Source of the DNA: Drechslera avenae | Taxonomy: Eukaryota; Ascomycota; Dothideomycetes; Pleosporales; Pleosporaceae | Assembly (NCBI GenBank): GCA_034640345.1 | Contig: JAXRVH010000006.1 | Location: 842,593-906,592, forward strand | Direction of reading: 5' to 3' | Length of the DNA stretch: 64,000 nt | Part shown: in pieces, positions 45,747-55,963 of the stretch | Layout of the letters: the number at the start of each line of letters is the position of its first letter | How positions within the stretch are numbered: the first letter of the stretch is position 1 | Made by a program: the position numbers and the translations under genes | The notes under the pieces: generated by a model | Seen by the model: only the letters and a program-made list of their open reading frames with translations | Database searches by the model: none | Told to the model about the DNA's origin: nothing

Positions 45747-46352
45747 TCCACAGACGATGGTAAGTCCTGGCTGGGTGAAGCCTAGCTCCGGGCCCACGAC
45801 GTGGACGATGCCTTGCAGAGACGACGAGACGTCTAGGTGCTGGATGCCGTGTTCACGTGCATTTTTGGCAAGCGTTTGACACTGAAGGCGTGCTTCTTTG
45901 TCTCGAATGTACTTCTCTGCCGTAGTGCATGAGCTTCTTGGTGAAGTGGGTACATTCTGTGCCGCGTCTTTTGATTAGCGTCGTCGTGCATTTCGGGTAT
46001 GCGTTGGGGATGTGGGCAACGTACATGGTCTGATGTTGCTATAGTCAGATCTGGTCTCCGTACTTTGCGATCATGCAAGCGAAGGCCGTTGAAAGCTTGC
46101 TGTCGGCACTCGTCAGATGCAATTCAGGTCTTCGAGGTCTTTACGGGGACGTTACTGGCGAAGTGCATTCATAGATCAGATGCCTATCTAGCCGGGCTTA
46201 GCATCCTTTTCCCTAGTCTCTTTTCTTGTACTTTGCCTTGATGCAGAGACGCTAGTCATACCTATGTACAGGAGCGAAATGCCATTTTCCAATTCGCACA
46301 CGACATGTTGCTCGAAGAGCTTGTCGTGCAACGTTTTGCCGCAGCCCGCCAT
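43857..46352 (-). CDS. 3-isopropylmalate dehydratase, fused large and small subunits (cluster copy)
   Basis: Four exons (46352-46262, 46187-46156, 46099-46025, 45956-43857; the second is only 32 nt) give 765 residues, close to fungal Leu1. The joined N-terminus reads GKTLHDKLFEQHVV, LLYIDRHLIYECTSPQAFNG and TSDHNVPT, all canonical. The LeuC part has CGDSHTSTHGAFG, FIGSCTNSR and AGCSMCCGLN (the [4Fe-4S] cysteines); the LeuD swivel domain begins near 44560 with NIDTDAILPVQF and has GCGSSREHA. It isomerises 2- to 3-isopropylmalate or a homologue. An in-frame ATG at 46373 would add seven residues. With the synthase it forms two of the three steps of 2-oxo acid chain elongation; the dehydrogenase is not in the window. 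Echinocandin clusters carry the counterpart HtyD. Confidence 0.93.
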
Positions 46353-46499
46353 GGAGTTTTCTGCTTTGAGCATTTGACGAGACAAGTTTTTTGTTGAATA
46401 ATAGGATTTTTCAACAATTAACTGACAATGGCTTGAAGAGAAAGACGGGATTGTGATGAGACATTCGACCGGTGCATCGGACGCATGCTTTGCTCGACT

Positions 46500-46516
46500 G
46501 TCAGCAACTGATGACA
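46500..46516. promoter_or_regulatory. GTCAGC-TGATGACA composite element
   Basis: GTCAGC (46500-46505), three bases, then TGATGACA (46509-46516), between the divergent dehydratase (-) and dioxygenase copy 2 (+). It has the same two words and order as 27595-27610. Confidence 0.5.
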
Positions 46517-46673
46517 CCATACGTCAAGCGATTACAATTACTGGATGTGGCAATACTTAACAAAGTTTCTTGTCCACCTGGAAGCTTGATATATTCGCCA
46601 ATGAGAATACCCTTGGGACAGATTTTTTGAATCAATTAGCAGTGTTATTTCATCAGTATCTTCTGTCGACACC

Positions 46674-47753
46674 ATGGTCGCCTCCACACTTCTCAACGCT
46701 TCTCAATTCAGGGCTGGCACACCCTCAGAACGGTCACAGTACTCCAAGAGCCTGCTGGAGCAGCTAAGAGGAAATGGTTTCGCAAGGATCAGGAATCACG
46801 GTATTGATTCGAAAAGAGTGGAAGAAACCTTTGAATGGGTTAGTCTGCATCCCAGTCTCTCGAAATAAAAGAAAGAAACAACACACTCAAAAGTCACGGT
46901 CAACTGACAAGCTCTCCAGGGTAAGAAATTCTTCGCGCTGCCGCTCGAGGAGAAGCGCAAAGTCTTGAACCCCCCCGGCCCTCGCCCACAGCGTGGATGG
47001 AGCACACTTGGTGCCGAAAAGACATCGACTCTGTACGGCAAACTGATGGGCCACTCTGTAGCCGAAGATCTGCAAGATGCGCGTGAGCACTTTGACTTTG
47101 GAACGCCAGAAGACACCATGTTCGCAAGCAGATGGCCCGAAGAAGCCTCACTGCCTGGTTTCCGCGCGCACCTCGAGGACTTCTTCCGGATATGCGAGGA
47201 GTTGAGCCTGGAGATTATGCAGGCACTGGAAGAAGCCATGGGCGTGCCCGAGGGAACGTTCCGCCAGCAGTGCCTTCCCAATGCGAGCGAGTTCCGTATC
47301 AACCACTACCCAGCCATGTCGGCCAAGGCCCTTGAGGACGAAAAGGTCGAGCGCATATGGCCTCACTACGACCTAGGCGTGATAACGCTCCTGTTCACAG
47401 ACTGTGTCGGCGGTCTCGAGTTCGAGGACCGCGATCGTCCAAAAGAGTTTGTACAGGTCGAGCAGGTTGACAAGACGGACCTCATCGTCAACATCTCCGA
47501 GACCATGGAGCACTGGACTGCCAAAGTCCTACCGGCTGGCTTGCACAGGGTCACGAGTCCAAAAGACATAGAGCTCGATGCAGAGGGCAACGGCACCATC
47601 CCCGAGCGCTACTCGATTGCATACTTTTGCAAGGCTGCACGCCAGGCCCACGTGATGCCTCTGCAGCCGTTCCGAGGAGATCACCCAGTTGACGTAAAGG
47701 AGAGCATGACGGCGTTGGAGTTCCAACAAAAGAGGTTGCTGACTGCATACTGA
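46674..47753 (+). CDS. 2-oxoglutarate/Fe(II)-dependent dioxygenase (copy 2 of 4)
   Basis: Two exons (46674-46838, 46920-47753; 81-bp intron) give 332 residues. The DIOX_N motif RIRNHGI is at residues ~39-45 and the phase-0 intron falls right after TFEW. The core shows WPHYDLGVITLLF (His and Asp iron ligands), LHRVTSP (distal His) and ERYSIAYFC (2-oxoglutarate Arg). All catalytic residues are present. It stands between the isopropylmalate dehydratase and the reductase-dehydrogenase fusion, so it is one candidate for the leucine C5-hydroxylase that a methylproline route would need. That assignment is inference; the other three copies are alternatives. Confidence 0.92.
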
Positions 47754-48216
47754 ACGTTGTCGAGACACGAACATCTCTGAGCCTTGGCGCCCCCACCCAC
47801 CTCCCCACGTGCCTCGGCTTCTACAGTACATACCTGCTGCTCCCACATTTAGTTTCTTACGTTGTTAATAAAAAGTTATATGCTCTATGAGTCTTTTTTC
47901 CACTTATCTTCAAGCGTCCCTGCTCTCGTCAAGAGTTCGTGCGGGAGAGGGCGTTCATGCGGCTCACCACATCTACCATGCATGACTTGGTGTATGAGAA
48001 AAAGCAATTCAATCAGCGTAGCAGGGGAGCTAGTAACATGCCTGTAACTCAGTGACCGCGAACCAAAAGTAATCCGCCCAATTGAGTTAGTCATGATAAA
48101 ACGTAGGGATAGCGTAGCGTCAGCAGGACCCGAGCATAGAATGATCCTTCAAGGCTCACAAGAGGCAGACGGGTCGAGATTGTAGCCATCTAGACCGCAA
48201 CATACTTCCCCTCATC
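47754..48216. other. Promoter region of the reductase-dehydrogenase fusion
   Basis: 463 bp between two genes in the same direction. GTCAGC at 48119-48124 lies 93 bp upstream of the start. Nothing else was recognised. Confidence 0.45.
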
Positions 48217-50661
48217 ATGGTGCAACAACATAGCAGCGGACATCAAAGCGTGGCCTTTATCGGATGTGGTGAGTCCCTTCCAAAACAAGTCACCAAAAAG
48301 ACAGCAATATATTCGTCCCGTGAAATCACAACACCAAACCATGCGGCTAACCACCATCTTGCCCAGGTAAACTCTGCACCCCCATCCTTCAACGCCTCCT
48401 ACATACCCAATCCCTCAACACACAAACCTTTCACATCACGACGCGCACCGCCGCAGGAAAAGCCCGCCTCTCATCCACCCTGCGCGCTTCTCCGACCGCC
48501 AAATTTCACCTCCATGTCCTCGAAACCACCAGCACAATCCAAGCCGCCACCAGCATTGTCATCCTGGGCTGCAAATCCTCGCAATACCGCGAAATACTGG
48601 GCGCACCAGGCGTTTGCGCTGCTCTGCGCGGCAAAACCCTCATCTCAGTCCTGGGCGGTGTCACTGAGTCGGACTTGCGCGGCGCGCTGGAGGGTAACGA
48701 AGAAGAAGAGGTGCAATGCGACATTGTTCGCGCGCTGCCGAATGTCGCGGCGTTGGTAGGCGATAGCGCGACGCTTGTTTCCGGAGAGAACGCAAAAGCA
48801 CGACAGACTGCGTGCGAACTCTTTCGACACGTCGGTTCCGTGCACGAGGTTCCCTCTGAGAAGATCGAGGCTGCCGCCGTAGTCACGGCGTCGGGACCCG
48901 CCTTCTTCGCCTCGATATTACAAAGTGTGAGTCTGGCGTTGGTCGCAAAGGGGTTCGATGAGGACTCTGCGCGAGGGTTTGCAGCTGCGTCAATGCGGAG
49001 CACAGCTGGGCTTGCTATGGCTGGACACCCCCCAGAGTATATCATCCAGCAGGTTGCGACGGTGGGAGGATCGACAGAGAAGGGGTTGAGGGTTATAGAG
49101 GAGTTAGGTGTGGGGGAGGGGCTTGGCCGCGCCGTGGACGCTACGTTTGAGGCGGCCAAGAAGTTGGGTGGTGTTAAGCTTGCTGCCGCGGTTAAGAATG
49201 GTGCGAGTGAGGGTGTGAATTTATCGGGGCAAGCACAGGAGATTCCGGGGTCGATGCGTGCCGTAGTGTTGAAGGGTGTGAGGCAGATTGAGGTCGAGGA
49301 TAGACCTGTGCCTACTATCGTGGATGATGCGGATATGATTGTAAAGGTTCAGCTCTCTGGTCTTTGCGGAAGGTATTTTTGTTGCTGGTTTATGTCATGG
49401 GCTTTCAGTGAGCTAATGTTCGCCAGTGATTTGCATCTCTACCGTGGAACTGAAGATGGTGGAACTGACCTCATCATGGGTCATGAGTTCACAGGGATTG
49501 TGGTTCAGATTGGTACGAAAGTGTGCAAATTCCAAGTCGGCGATGTTGTGGTATCGCCGTTTACGATCAGTTGGTAGGCATTCTTGTGCTGAAATTTTGA
49601 ACGGGTTTACTGACAATGATAGTGGGACTTGCTTTTACTGCGGGAACGGTTTGTCGTCTCGTTGCAAATCATGCATGGTGTATGGAACACAATCGCTAGG
49701 AGGAGTACAGGCGCAATATGGTAAGTTCTTGGATGATATGGTCGAGAATTCTAAGAGGGGAGGCTGATGAGAGTCTGTCAAAGTGAGGGTACCATCTGCC
49801 GATGCGACAGCTTTCAAGAGCCCACCGGGAGTCGCTCCACGGAATAGCATACTAATGGCGGACATCTTCCCTGTAAGTCCATCAATCAGCATTGTCCATC
49901 TCACATTCCACAAAAGCTAACATCCCCCGCAAGACCGGCGTGAGTAAACCTGCACTGAACCCCGCCCTTATCCAACTCCATCTACCTTGATTAACGCTTT
50001 CCCCAGTTCTACGCCGTCCGCAACGGCTTCTCCCAGCTCGAAACCCCCCAAATTGAAAACAGCACAGTTGTAGTCATAGGCTGCGGGCCCGTTGGGCTCT
50101 GCGCCATCGCCGCTGCAGGAACATTCAACCCAAAACATCTTATTGCAATTGACGCCGTTCCCTCGCGCCTGCAAAATGCCGCCTCCTTGGGAGCTGAGCC
50201 CAAGAACTACAGCACAAATGAAGCAGGCCTACTCGAATACGTTCACCGCCTCACTGACGGTAGGGGCGCAGACGTTTTATTGGAGCTCGTGGGGCAGAAA
50301 TCCGCCTTGCAGCTGGCGTATAACCTGGTGCGGCCCGGGGGCGTCATCAGTTCGATTGGGGTGCACAGTGCCGAATTTCCTTTTACGGCTTCCCAGGGTG
50401 AGTGGCTCAGTACATGCATTCAGGAGAATATGTCTTTGCTAATCAGATGTGGCTTAAGGGTATGATAAGAATATACGACTACATATGGGGCGGTGCCCCG
50501 TTAGGTCCATCTTTCCAGATGCATTGGATTGTCTGGCCAAGTGTCAAGATAAGTTGGGCTTTTTGACGGAGACGGTGGTGCCACTTTCAGAGGCCCCGAT
50601 GTGGTATGAAAAGTTTGAGAGGATGGAGGTGCAGAAGGTTATTTTTGATGCGGAGAAGTGA
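48217..50661 (+). CDS. Fusion of pyrroline-5-carboxylate reductase and zinc alcohol dehydrogenase
   Basis: Eight exons (48217-48268, 48367-49372, 49427-49573, 49623-49720, 49784-49872, a 6-nt exon 49934-49939, 50007-50397, 50459-50661) give 663 residues. Residues 1-~295 are a P5CR: Rossmann start VAFIGCGKLCTPIL (the third Gly of GxGxxG is Cys), VTASGPAFFASIL and the C-terminal dimer domain with MAGHPPEYIIQQVATVGGST. A short linker (NLSGQAQEIPGS) leads without stop into a medium-chain zinc dehydrogenase from residue 314 (MRAVVLKG): LCGSDLHLYRG and MGHEFTG (catalytic zinc), CGTCFYCGNGLSSRC (structural zinc) and VVVIGCGPVGLCA (NAD(P) site). The junction lies inside one exon, so the fusion does not depend on splicing. 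Separate bacterial homologues (NosF+NosE, GriH+GriF) turn 5-hydroxyleucine into 4-methylproline. Confidence 0.92.
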
Positions 50662-50857
50662 CAATGGTAAACAGGATGCAAATCTCCGTAAGGGTATATA
50701 TGATATAACTATATATGGAACAAGATTGATTCTCTATGATAGCAATATGACCCAATCACCACCTAGAAGTGGAACATTGGAAATAAGAGTCCAACTTTCA
50801 TCCGTTTTTAGGCCCTGGCACGTCTGGCTGTGATTCCATTAGTTGCTTTCTCCACAA

Positions 50858-51947
50858 TCACTTGGCAGCATCACATACCTTGAAGTACTTTTGCTTATTT
50901 GCAACTTTCTCCATGGCCCATCTCTGCGCCGCTTTGGCAATGTGCTCACGCTTCTTCATTTTGACCTCCGTCGCCATCAAAGCGCGCTTCTGTTGCTCCG
51001 GCAAGCCAACAAGTCCCCTCTCCCCACGAACCGCCACGCGACGATCGGTGCCGGGCTGCGTGCGCATGGAACGGTTGTTGTCGGGCGCTTTAGGTTTGTC
51101 GGCCTCACTACCGTCCGTAATGGCCTTCATTTCATCTCTCTTGATCCGTATCTGCGACGCCTTGACCCTTGACTTGGTGAGTGTCGGCTTCGCACGGAGC
51201 TGAGCCGTGTCGGAGCGCGAGGTGATGACGGAACCAGACGGGAGTCGCATTTCAGTTCCAGTGACATCAAATTTGTTGTCTTTGACGGTCACCTTTCCCG
51301 TACCTTTTTGCTTGTCATCGTCCTCGTCGTCGGAATTGTCCCAGAAATCCAGAAGCTCCGATTGACCGTCTAGATTGATCATGCAGTGGCCCTTGTCTTT
51401 CATATGTGTTTGAACCGCCTCCATGCTATTCTTCTCCGCTCCACAGTAGAGACACTCGTTATATTCGCAGATGATGGACGCAAGATATCCAAGAAATGTC
51501 TCCATGTCGGATAGTTGGTCGGGCTCTGGGATGTACAGTCCGTGTACAGATTGCATATGTTCAACATTCTCTTCCATGTTCAACGAATCCATGTTGCAGA
51601 ACAGGCACTCTGAAGGAGAAATTCTCTTGCCAACTTCATTCTTCTCCTCCTCGGATTCCGCCTCGGATTCTACTGTAGCTTGCGCATCATCTTCCTGGCT
51701 CTTTTTGTGATCGGGACGCTCCTCTGGCTGAGCCAGGACGTCGAATTGCTCCTGAGTTACGGCTGGCATCTGAGTCATGCGCCGCTTTACATTGTACACG
51801 CTGCAGATATCATCAGTACGGGTAGATCATGTGAGAAGGCATATCGCACTGCCAAGGCGCCCGCATATGCGTTCGCTGGAGCTCGCTGGAATCAAAGGTA
51901 GAAGAGCACGTGTTACAGGTAAACAGCTGAGTGTGCGAGGCCATCAT
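50858..51947 (-). CDS. REI1-like C2H2 zinc-finger protein (60S ribosome maturation)
   Basis: Two exons (51947-51850, 51800-50858; 49-bp intron) give 346 residues. N-terminal finger TCNTCSSTFDSSELQRTHM runs into MRAPWHVYNVKRRM, the signature of REI1/ZNF622 proteins, and the splice restores this motif. Further zinc-binding pairs are in CLFCNMDSLNMEENVEHM and CLYCGAEKNSMEAVQTHM, with the conserved KGHCMINLD. An acidic patch and a basic C-terminus follow. Family role: cytoplasmic release of shuttling factors from pre-60S subunits. This is a housekeeping-type gene lying between cluster genes; a role in target protection is possible but unsupported. The start could also be 51944. Confidence 0.9.
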
Positions 51948-52622
51948 GGGCGGTTGTAAAAGGCTTGCTTGTTTGTACAAGAAAGGAATAGTTTGAATGG
52001 TGCAGTGTAGTGGACAGACCGTGCTCTGTTGTTTACCTACACCCCACCACGCCAAGGCAACTTTGAACACACAGCCACAGATGCATCCGCCACACATATG
52101 ATGTCACCAAAATTTTATCCTCTCGTCCCATGCTTCTTTCCACAGCTTACACTGCTGTCTAACGTCATTACCTATCCCTGCGCCGCATAATTTGGGGTGT
52201 AAGCATGGCTGACACCAAGCTGACAGGCTGACACCAAGCTGACCTTGAACACCATGACCGACTCCGCGATAGCCAGCAGCAGCACTCCCAACGCTTACAC
52301 CCAAGCATGTTCGCCGCCCTGATGCTCCGCTGCGAGCCTGCAGAGCCCGGAACCATGCACAATCCTGAGAACCCTTGCATCCCAGCACACCGAGCTGCCC
52401 AGAGAGCCAAGACGGTCTACACGGCTTCGCACGAGAATTGGATCTGCATACCTTTCGCACGAGACTGAGACCTACATACACTATGCATATCTTACGTGTG
52501 AAGCTTAGACCCACATACCTTTTGGATAAAGAACTCTTTCGCACCGGAGTCGAGCCTACATACCGCTCTATACGCATCTGAAGCAACACCCACATTCCCA
52601 CCAACCATCAGTCCACCTTCCA
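51948..52622. other. Divergent intergenic region upstream of REI1-like and NTF2-like genes
   Basis: 675 bp without a gene. Besides the tandem repeat at 52207-52244 it carries a run of related CGCACGAGA-type and ACATACC words (about 52425-52565) that look like short imperfect repeats. Confidence 0.45.
52207..52244. repeat. Two tandem 19-bp units carrying four GCTGAC sites
   Basis: GGCTGACACCAAGCTGACA is followed at once by the same 19 bases with a final C. GCTGAC therefore occurs at 52208, 52219, 52227 and 52238, all in one orientation, about 380 bp upstream of the NTF2-like gene. Confidence 0.85.
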
Positions 52623-53138
52623 ATGTCTTCCTCTCGATCAGCCCTTCTCCGCGGTATAGCCCGCGAGTTCTGCGGCGCCTTCGTCACAGGCACGCTCCCC
52701 CCCAATGAGCTATTATCTCAATTCTTTCATGCCTCGCCGCAGATTATTGAGCATGGCCCTGAGCGCGCGCAAAAGCGCCTACCCTTCGTCGGGACTCTAT
52801 TCAAAGGCCGCCGTTCCGAACAGAATACTTCAACAGGCACATGCGATGATTACTTCGACCTCTTAGGTGCGACGCTAGCGCTACACGCGCACGAGGGCTC
52901 GTTGCCCGCCGAAAATGGATACGTCGTGGACCCCGATGCGGTATATGGGGACCAGGGAACCGGCGTGGTGTTTGTCAAGGCGCATGCCAAGTTGAGCAGT
53001 GTCAAGACGGGCCGAACTTGGGATGAGCATTTTGTCTTTGTGTTGAGTGGATTTGATGGGGCGGGCAAGATTGGACAGTTGGAAATTTGGGCCGACAACT
53101 TGAATGCTTGGAGTGCGGTGGGCGATGAGGAGATATAA
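52623..53138 (+). CDS. NTF2/SnoaL-like small protein
   Basis: Single exon, 171 residues. The N-terminal helix (ALLRGIAREFCGAFVTG) and the pattern of strands ending in FVFVLSGFD and KIGQLEIWADNLNAW fit the cone-shaped NTF2-like fold, in which the last strands form the pocket. The family includes polyketide cyclases, isomerases and non-catalytic binding proteins, so function cannot be read. The gene has the tandem GCTGAC repeat upstream and converges on dioxygenase copy 3, which suggests it belongs to the cluster. I recognise the fold only by its strand pattern. Confidence 0.7.
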   Translation: MSSSRSALLRGIAREFCGAFVTGTLPPNELLSQFFHASPQIIEHGPERAQKRLPFVGTLFKGRRSEQNTSTGTCDDYFDLLGATLALHAHEGSLPAENGYVVDPDAVYGDQGTGVVFVKAHAKLSSVKTGRTWDEHFVFVLSGFDGAGKIGQLEIWADNLNAWSAVGDEEI

Positions 53139-53355
53139 ATGGAGAAATGCGCTCATCCATAGTCTGGTCACTGTGTGGCTCAAGAATGCTATACTGGGTA
53201 TCGCATAACCTTCTGTGAAATGTAATGATTTCTTGCCAGCCACAGACTATAATAACTCATCTTATACATTGCACCTAATTCTGTCTCTTGTATTTGTAAT
53301 AGCGCTAAACACATATGTTGTGCTACAATCCCACCTACATAATAGTACATTGCAC

Positions 53356-54570
53356 TCAATAGACTCTGATCAAGCGCTTCTGGTTGTATTCGCCTGCCGT
53401 AATATCTTCGTACTTGCTTTCCGTGCCTTTGAGAAATTCCGAGAAGGGGTACAAGCTAACGTTCCGGTTCGGCTTTCCGAAGAAGACGACCGAGTACCGC
53501 GACGGAATGACAATATCATCGTCCTTTGCGTCTGCGTTCAAGGGAATAGTAACGCGGTGAACTGTCGATCGTAGACGGTCGTTTGTCCACCTCTGCAACG
53601 AATCACCTGCTCGACGTCAGCAAAAGCACGCAAGGGTGTATCTCTCCCCTTGGGTAAGAAATACCAATGTTGACCACCATGACCGGCGCGGCTGCTGTAA
53701 TGGGATGAAATACACCCTGCTCTTCGTGCGACTCCACCTCCAACCCACCCACTGAGTCCTGGAAAAGCAGTGTAATGGTACCGAAATCCGTGTGCTCAGA
53801 GGTGCGCGTCTGATTTCCCGATTCGAGGTTGATGTCGCTCTTGCGCACGGCTGGGTAGTGCGTGAGACGGAACTCATTGACTCGATCCGTCAACTTGTCA
53901 TCGAAGTGGGCCTCGTCGAGTCCCATGCCCACGGCAACGGCGCGTAGGAGCCGCTCTTCCGTTTCGTGGCACATGTTGAAGAATTTTTCCATGAATGGGC
54001 GGAAGCCCGGGAGTGATTCGGTGGCGGCCCACAGGTTGGGATTCAACTCGTCGTCATTGGCGCCTTGGTCCCATGATTCCTAGACGACTGTTTTAGTATG
54101 TGTGGGGTGAGTACGCCGAGTCCAAATGTATTACTTTGGTTTCTTTAAGCGGCGCGAGCCCACGATCGCGCCGCGTCAGGGATGAGAGGTTTTCTTGCCC
54201 GACCCAGCTGTAGCCTCGATGTGGCGTTGACTGAGGTGGGTGTTTAGACTTCATCTTCTCTTCGTGGGGCAGTGCGAAGAATTCGCGGGACTGTCAACTT
54301 TGTGAGTCACCTGATGATATCACCAGTCCGAAGTCATGGTCTATACATATTTGAAAGCCTGGTCAATCTCCTCCCTTGTCATACCATGGTTCTTGACCTG
54401 TTGTTTCCACGTCAAAAAACTGCGCGTCCTGATGCGGCAGAATGCCGAGATCCACGAACCGTGGCGAAACCATAAACTTCGAAGCTGCGCGCAATAGCCT
54501 TGGCGAAAGCTTCTCGGCGCACGGGGTCTCCACTGATGTAGTCGGCGTAGTCGAGTTGAGGGAAAGACAT
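53356..54570 (-). CDS. 2-oxoglutarate/Fe(II)-dependent dioxygenase (copy 3 of 4)
   Basis: Five exons (54570-54460, 54397-54347, 54290-54135, 54079-53665, 53606-53356) give 327 residues. Joined, it reads FATVKNHGMTREEIDQAFKY, RGYSWVGQEN, KESWDQGAND, SEHTDFGTITLLFQD (His, Asp), NIGDSLQRWTND, VHRVTIP (distal His) and SRYSVVFF (Arg), all as expected for the family. It has one extra 5' intron and an extra intron inside NIG|DSL compared with the other copies. Its closest relative here is copy 4: both have a phase-0 intron before KES(W/F)DxGAxDD. Substrate is unknown. Confidence 0.9.
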
Positions 54571-54770
54571 GGTTGTTGAGTGGTTGATACTGATCGGTGT
54601 GTTTGTGTGGCACGGATGCAGGAGTAAGTCTTGGATGCAGGATTATGTCTTGGATACTGCTGTACTTATGTCTTGGATGCATCGGAAAAAGCCGCTTGCA
54701 TGGTAGATACTATACGCTTTTGGCAAGTGCATAGATTAAACGACTTGGCTGAGGGGCGTGTAAAGGTATG

Positions 54771-54792
54771 GTCAGCCTAATTCGATGCTGAC
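54771..54792. promoter_or_regulatory. Inverted GTCAGC...GCTGAC pair
   Basis: GTCAGC at 54771-54776 and GCTGAC at 54787-54792, 10 bp apart, between dioxygenase copy 3 (-) and the aldolase-like gene (+). The arrangement is a spaced palindrome. Confidence 0.5.
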
Positions 54793-54904
54793 TCTTTTTC
54801 CGTCAGGTGCCGATCAACCATACCTACTGAAAGTACTGAACGCAGCGCGTGCGAGGAACGACAACGGAGACCTATCGACGACGACGAGCTAGAATACCGG
54901 AAAC

Positions 54905-55813
54905 ATGACCCCAGTTGCAACAGAAATTTACATCGGCAAAGAACCGACGCCCTTGGAGGCCATGTCGCATGGACCCACTGCGCTGCCAGGGATTCCTTCA
55001 TTTGCGTCGGATGAAGAGAAGCGACAATGGCAGCTCGAGCACATGGCGGGCGCATTCCGAGTGTTTGCCCGCCACGGCTTCACCGAGGGCATGGCAGGGC
55101 ACATCAGCGTGCGCGACCCAATCCAGACAACCGCCTTCTGGATCAACCCGCTTGGCGTGCACTTTGGGCTTCTTAAGGCCTCAGATATGATACTTCTCGA
55201 CATGAAAACAGGCAAGATATTGGCTGGCAATGCCCTGGACCGTCCAGCCAATGCCACGGGTTTCCTGATCCATAGGGCTGTTCATTTAGCTAGGCCAGAT
55301 GTACATGCCATCTGCCACACACATTCGCCTTATGCACGAGCCTGGTCCGCGTTTGCACGACCTTTGGAGATGCTGAATCAGGATATCTGCAACATTCATG
55401 GCGCTCAGGCTGTGTACGACCAGTATGGGGGCTTAGTGCTCGATGGGGAAGAGGGGGAGAGAATTGCAGAGGCATTGGGTACTGCCAAGGGTTGTATCTT
55501 GATGAATCACGGCTTGTTGACGGTCGGGACGACTGTTGATGAAGCGGCATATCTCTTCCGTCTTATGGAAACCAGCTCGCAGGTTCAACTATTGGCTGAA
55601 GCGGCGGCTGCAAACGGTCTTGAGAAAAGAATCATTCCAGACGATGAAGCGCAGGCCAACTTCAAAATGACGAGCGAAGCAGTAAGTTCGAGAAGGAACC
55701 ATATCTAAGGTTTCTTTCTATACTAAGATATCTGGTAGAACAATCTTTACCGCGAGTTCCAGCCCGATTACGACCTTGAGCTTCACTTGTCCAATGGAGA
55801 CTTCTTAGGCTAA
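54905..55813 (+). CDS. Class II aldolase/adducin-type protein
   Basis: Two exons (54905-55681, 55739-55813; 57-bp intron) give 283 residues. The class II aldolase core shows FARHGFTEGMAGHISVRDP, FWINPLGVHFG, ANATGFLIHRAVHLARPDVHAICHTHSPYARAW (the HTH zinc pair) and ILMNHGLLTVG (third His), then a C-terminal helix and tail NNLYREFQPDYDLELHLS. Fungal relatives are annotated as L-fuculose-phosphate aldolase-like or adducin-like; an aldol or retro-aldol reaction on an amino-acid precursor is possible. It sits between two dioxygenase genes with cluster-type promoter elements, so membership is likely, but its step is unknown. Confidence 0.87.
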
Positions 55814-55963
55814 GTATACAGTCATTCATCCCCGTAGCGTAGCCTACGAACCTAGATACATTATTACCAACACTCGTTTGTCTTTTCGGTATTCTTCAAC
55901 GTTAAATACCGTGACTGACTGCTCACGCGTGAACTACTGGGTCCCTTGCCAAATGCGGTGACT

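Noticed and set aside
53356..53598. Independent 80-residue small gene
   Set aside because: It is the last exon of dioxygenase copy 3; splicing restores NIGDSLQRW and the distal His and Arg.
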